This document shows, in pieces, positions 60,722 to 64,000 of a DNA stretch of 64,000 nt (its first letter is position 1; every line of letters begins with the position of its first letter). This stretch comes from DAIDKA01 sp036267975 (GTDB lineage: Bacteria; Pseudomonadota; Gammaproteobacteria; Steroidobacterales; Steroidobacteraceae), in NCBI GenBank assembly GCA_036267975.1, contig DATAVA010000012.1:137475-201474 (forward strand), read 5' to 3'. The notes below the pieces were generated by a model. That model was not told where the DNA came from and ran no database searches. It saw only the letters and a program-made list of their open reading frames with translations. The position numbers were made by a program, and so were the translations under genes.

Positions 60722-62250
60722 TCATGAACGGCGCCGCGGATTCGCGGCCATGCAACGCAGCAGGCTCGCGGCACTCTCCAGCGCCGCCAATGAATCGATC
60801 CAGGTCGCCGCATTGCCGTCGGTACTACCCAGTCGCGGCAGTTCATGGAGCAGTGGCACGATCGCCTGGCATGCGCGCGGCTCGAACACGAAGCACAGCG
60901 CCAGCATCGCCTCGCGCGCCGCCGTGAGATCGTCTGTGGCGACAGCATGGTTCAGATCTGCGATGCACAATTCGGCCTGCTCCAGCAGCCACTCGTGCAG
61001 TGGTTCGGCGCGGGCCTTGCGCAGCGCCTGCAGATGCCGAAGGCAGGACTGAGCGACCTTGGCGGGCAGGCGCTGAGCTTGCCGAAGCCCACCAGAAACA
61101 GGCGCACGAGTCCTGGCTCATCCTCGATCCGGACCCGCCCACCGTGCGCGCTCAGCATTTCAAGTCCCAGGTTGCAGGTCGCCAGCACGGCATCGCGCGC
61201 CTGGGTGGGACTGAACGTGTGGCCATCGATTGCGATCCCCGCGATCAGCACGCTGCCGAGGTAGGCGACCTCACGGGCACGCGCGTCGAACTGCGCGGCG
61301 TCGGCCGCGGCCAGTGCCTGCAGCAGCGTCACGACCGCAAGCTGCCGTGAGCTTGCCTCATGCCGCAGCAGTACCCGGTCAGCCCGCGGTTCGAGCAACC
61401 CCACATCTTCCAGCGCGGTGTGCAGCGTCGCCAGATGCGTCACCTCCGGCGCGTCGACCTGCGGATCCCCATCGGCCAGTCCGGTCAGATAGTGCTGCGT
61501 CTCCAGATCGTATCCGCACGCCGCCGAGAGCTCCTCGAAGCCAGCGCGCGCCTGCGCGAGAAAGGCGCGCGCACCGTTTGCCGTCACGTAGCCGCGCCGC
61601 TCGCGGGCCGTGTCGCGCCCGGCAACCACATCTTCGTTGGAGCTGGCGCGATTTCGCTGCGGCGCCGCCATCGATTCGTCGCCGACCAGCTGGGAGAGAA
61701 GATGGAGCAACCGCTCCGGTGCATCGGCCCACATCGCATCCAGCGAGCCGCGCAGGATCTCCCAATCCTCGTGCTGCCGTGCGCTCACCACGTACGGCCC
61801 GTAGGTCGTCTCATCGTGCGAGGGCGCATAAATGCGGTCCAGATCCTCGATCTCCGTCGAGCGCTCGAAGCCCCACATCGCCGTCGTCGACACGCTCGCC
61901 AGCTGCGAGAGGTAAAGCATCAGATTCTCATCCGGCACCGCCGCCAGTCGCTGCGCGGTGAACGTCTCGCCGATCTCCAGCCACGCGCCGATCCACTCGA
62001 TGAGTTCGCGCGGATCGAAGACTTCCGACATGCCCGGGCGCGGCGTCTTCCATACGCTCACTTCGAGGGCCTGAACCAGCCGCTCGGCCGGGGCGAGTGC
62101 CATGATCTGCGCTGCATCACCAATGCCGATGCGTGCGCACAATTGGGCCAGGTCGCGCGCGGGAAGGGATTGGATCAGCGCGGGGAGTGCCGGATTGTCC
62201 AAAACGGCACGCAGTGAACGAGTCTCCCGGGACAGTTGTTTCGTGGGCAT
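60722..62250 (-). pseudogene. DUF6178-like protein gene, single-base frameshift
   Basis: From ATG 62250 the frame reads 392 sensible residues (LSRETRSLRAVLDNPALPALIQSLPARDLAQLCARI at the start, DENLMLYLSQLASVSTTAMWGFE in the middle), then turns to nonsense after VGFGKLSACPP. From about 61074 the shifted frame continues as AKVAQSCLRHLQALRKARAEPLHEWLLEQAELCIADLNHA and ends at 60722. Adding one C after minus-strand AAGCTC restores KLQRLPAKV and a 509-residue protein. DUF6178 family members are about this size; the function is unknown. Either a real one-base deletion or a sequencing error. Confidence 0.7.
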
Positions 62251-62569
62251 GCAGGCAACCCTCGAGTCGTGAGAGAGCCGGCTTTTTACGCCTCTGCTGC
62301 CGAATTCGACAGTCTGTTCACTCGACCGCGCGCTTGGTAAGATATCAACACTGGATCAGAAGGCCCTCTGGAACGGTTCCGGCCCGTCTCACGTCGTCTC
62401 GTGACCGCCCCGCTGGGCTGAGATAGCCGCCGCTTCTCGCCGCCTGCCAAGGCGACGATCGCCACGGCCTATGGCGACGCCTCATCCGCACCCGACTATA
62501 TTTACCAGTCAATGTCAGACTGAATGAGCAAGGCCCGTATGTTGGGGTCTAGCCGCAAGGATCGTCTTC
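62251..62569. other. Intergenic region with no recognised gene
   Basis: The 319 bases between the DUF6178 start and the lipoprotein gene contain no convincing ORF. The frame at 62524-62754 overlaps the lipoprotein in another frame and was rejected. A TATATT at about 62500 could be a weak -10 for the lipoprotein gene, without a clear -35. Nothing else was seen. Confidence 0.5.
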
Positions 62570-62968
62570 ATGAAATCAGCTTTGCTCGTCGTCGCGGTGC
62601 TCGTGTCCGGATGCGCCGGCGGTCACCTTTATCCGGTACAGGGCCCGCTTTCGGAACAGAAGCCCGCGCCGGTCTACAGGATCAAAACGGGCCAGGGCGA
62701 CTCGATGACCGCCAGGCTCGGCAACGGCGAGGTGTGTCACGGATCGTGGCTTGACATCGTGCAGGAGGATCCCACGGCGCGTGATTTGTCGGCCGAATGG
62801 GATCTCGTGTACGGCAAGGGCTTCTTCCTTGCCAACATACTGGGACACGCCGGTATCGCGCGCGCCGTGCTGACCTGTCCCAATGACACGACCTTGCATG
62901 CCGAGTTCGACAGCACGAAAGGCGTTGCGAAGGACAACAAGGGCAACGTCTTCAGGCTGACGTTCTGA
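62570..62968 (+). CDS. Small lipoprotein of unknown function
   Basis: 132 residues. Signal peptide with lipobox LVSGC (Cys15), then YRIKTGQGDSMTARLGNGEVCHGSW and a C-terminal half with VLTCPNDTTLHAEFDSTKGVAKDNKGNVFRLTF. Two cysteines of the mature part (VCHG, LTCP) could form a disulfide. It resembles small exported proteins of unknown function that turn over quickly between genomes. It is flanked by non-coding sequence and convergent with the toxin gene. Confidence 0.7.
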   Translation: MKSALLVVAVLVSGCAGGHLYPVQGPLSEQKPAPVYRIKTGQGDSMTARLGNGEVCHGSWLDIVQEDPTARDLSAEWDLVYGKGFFLANILGHAGIARAVLTCPNDTTLHAEFDSTKGVAKDNKGNVFRLTF

Positions 62969-63249
62969 GCAAAATCTCCACAATCGCTGCTCGTGTGCTG
63001 CTCATTCCAGGCAATGCTCGCCATGAACGAACTCTCCTCCTTCAGTCGCGGCGAACTTGTGAAGAACGCGCATTGCTGCGGCGACTTGCCGCGTGGCCGA
63101 GATACGGCATAGCCGGATTCTTTCATATATTCAGGGTAGATCTTGTAGATCCTGTCGCCAGGATGAACCAGGCTTTATCGGAGGCGGCGGAACATGACGG
63201 CGCAGCGGCGGACTCGGCTAGCCCCGCAGGGCGACCGGAGATGATCGCC
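62969..63249. other. Non-coding or decayed region
   Basis: A 32-residue frame beginning near 63014 (MLAMNELSSFSRGELVKNAHCCGD...) and a 91-residue frame at 62995-63270 overlap, with neither having a ribosome binding site or family resemblance. The patchy codon use suggests decayed DNA between an accessory lipoprotein gene and a toxin-antitoxin pair. No transposase or repeat was recognised. Confidence 0.4.
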
Positions 63250-63666
63250 TCAGGTTCCCAGTACTTTTAAGCCGTGCGCCTGCGCCGCCAATCCGAGCGC
63301 TCCGTCGTGAGTTGTCAGGACCGGATCGACACCCGTTGCATCCTTCCAGAGCAGTGCTGATGCCAGATGAATCGCATCGAGGGTTCCCAGCTCCGTCGGC
63401 ATCGGCTGCGCGGCGCGGTCCAGTATGATCGAGTCGATTTCGATCAGCTCCAGCGAATTGATGAGATTAAGAATCGTGGCGCGGCGCCCCGCAATTTCGG
63501 CATCTGACAATCCAGCGCGGACTCGCAACCGGTCCAAAGTACGCAGACATTCGGTCATAATCAGCGCGCTGGAAACTCCGCGATCGATCTGTCGCCACTC
63601 CGGCAAAGCGTTCGGCTGTCCAACCGCAACGCGCAGCAGGACCGATGAATCCACATAGGCGATCAT
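63250..63666 (-). CDS. PIN-domain ribonuclease toxin (VapC-like)
   Basis: 138 residues from ATG 63666, overlapping the antitoxin stop by four bases. PIN motif acidic residues are visible: Asp5 (AYVDSSVLLR), Glu39 (MTECLRT), Asp97 (TLDAIHLASAL) and Asp116 (THDGAL). The four form a Mg-binding site for RNA cleavage. A longer frame upstream overlaps the antitoxin in another phase and was rejected. The antitoxin partner is Phd-type rather than the AbrB- or RHH-type common with VapC. Confidence 0.9.
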   Translation of the reverse strand: MIAYVDSSVLLRVAVGQPNALPEWRQIDRGVSSALIMTECLRTLDRLRVRAGLSDAEIAGRRATILNLINSLELIEIDSIILDRAAQPMPTELGTLDAIHLASALLWKDATGVDPVLTTHDGALGLAAQAHGLKVLGT

Positions 63667-63923
63667 CTGTGGCTCTGTCGCTCCTCCAGCAGCAATTGCA
63701 CGATGTCGATCTTTTGGATGAGCGGCTTTGGCAGCGCGACCTCGTTCGGCTTCGGTGCAGTGGTAGCGGGCTTGCGGATACGCAGTCCTGGCCACTCGCG
63801 CAGCGGAACGATCTGCGCAACGGCGCGATTGCGGTCCAGGACGGCGATCGACTCACCCCCCTGTACGATGCGAAGAAATTCGCTTAGCCGCGACTTGAGC
63901 TCGGCGATACCCACCTGTTTCAT
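63663..63923 (-). CDS. Phd/YefM-type antitoxin
   Basis: 86 residues: MKQVGIAELKSRLSEFLRIVQGGESIAVLDRNRAVAQIVPL is the Phd fold, which binds DNA; the Pro/Lys-rich middle and helical C-terminus (IQKIDIVQLLLEERQSHR) would wrap the toxin. The gene precedes the toxin with an ATGA overlap, so translation is coupled. A palindromic operator directly upstream of ATG 63923 fits autorepression. Confidence 0.88.
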   Translation of the reverse strand: MKQVGIAELKSRLSEFLRIVQGGESIAVLDRNRAVAQIVPLREWPGLRIRKPATTAPKPNEVALPKPLIQKIDIVQLLLEERQSHR

Positions 63924-63930
63924 GACTATA

Positions 63931-63950
63931 TATGACTATAGATAGTCATA
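63931..63950. promoter_or_regulatory. Palindromic operator of the toxin-antitoxin pair
   Basis: TATGACTAT / ATAGTCATA with a two-base centre is a perfect inverted repeat 8 bases upstream of the antitoxin start. A third ATGACTAT half-site at 63922-63929 overlaps the start codon, so repressor-complex cooperativity could occlude both promoter and start. The AT-rich stretch would serve as the promoter. Confidence 0.7.
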
Positions 63951-64000
63951 GAGCGCAACAGCGCATGCAGTGGATGACAGGGCATACCCGCGGCTCACTC

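Noticed and set aside
62995..63270. 91-residue plus-strand frame
   Set aside because: No ribosome binding site, no family resemblance, and it overlaps the toxin gene end; possible decay remnant only.
1..64000. CRISPR arrays, prophage, insertion sequences, rRNA
   Set aside because: No regularly spaced direct repeats, transposase or integrase other than XerC, or rRNA sequence was seen on reading the window.

Overview
This 64 kb window looks like a chromosomal segment of a GC-rich, aerobic, Gram-negative gammaproteobacterium of the Xanthomonadales / Nevskiales / Steroidobacterales neighbourhood. The evidence is the gene order dapF-DUF484-xerC, dsbA-cytochrome c4-engB-polA, ubiK-yifB and tamA-tamB, a FimT/PilVWXY1E minor pilin operon, an LptM lipoprotein, a carbamoyl-acylornithine route to arginine, and several heme-containing quinoproteins. 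No phage, insertion sequence, CRISPR array or rRNA is visible. There is one tRNA, tRNA-Arg(CCG).

Layout. 1-5.5 kb: a DUF3106 fragment, a superoxide dismutase, then a leftward block dapF > DUF484 > xerC > hslV > hslU. 5.6-8.6 kb: a 2Fe-2S flavin reductase followed by an OmpR-type response regulator and its sensor kinase. 8.7-16 kb: a tightly overlapping minor pilin operon whose PilY1 carries an apparent L-type-lectin-like N-terminal domain. 16-19.4 kb: an HIBADH-family reductase, a DUF4124 protein and a large amtB with a sigma-54 promoter, an NtrC-like site and a clear terminator. 19.4-23.5 kb: ubiK-yifB, an orphan uppS, a winged-helix regulator with its membrane partner, and a cytochrome c5. 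23.7-30 kb: a YghU-type GST, tRNA-Arg, a lipoprotein DsbA, cytochrome c4, engB, and polA, with a strongly structured polA-engB intergenic region where Spot 42/ErsA-type sRNAs sit in other gammaproteobacteria. 30-33 kb: a DUF1800/DUF1501 pair.

33-41.2 kb is the most interesting block: a single leftward operon argR-argG-(P-loop protein)-argC-argD-argF'-argB-argH-lptM. ArgF' belongs to the acylornithine (acetyl/succinyl) carbamoyltransferase family. By comparison with sequences recalled from memory, it has neither the Pro nor the Glu that marks known succinyl- and acetyl-ornithine enzymes. No acylglutamate synthase or argE lies nearby. The unknown P-loop protein occupies the slot between argG and argC and is a candidate for a missing step.

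41.2-56.7 kb: three quinoproteins with N-terminal heme c domains, the tamA-tamB outer-membrane assembly pair with NRDE and NudC genes upstream, and a dehydrogenase / DUF6152 / GTW-motif cluster. 56.7-64 kb: two tandem DUF3857-transglutaminase proteins, one with an apparently dead active site, a frameshifted DUF6178 gene, a small lipoprotein, and a Phd/PIN-type toxin-antitoxin pair with a palindromic operator.

Start codons were chosen from overlaps, Shine-Dalgarno sequences and family N-termini. All functional calls are from reading the sequence and family knowledge; no database search was run.
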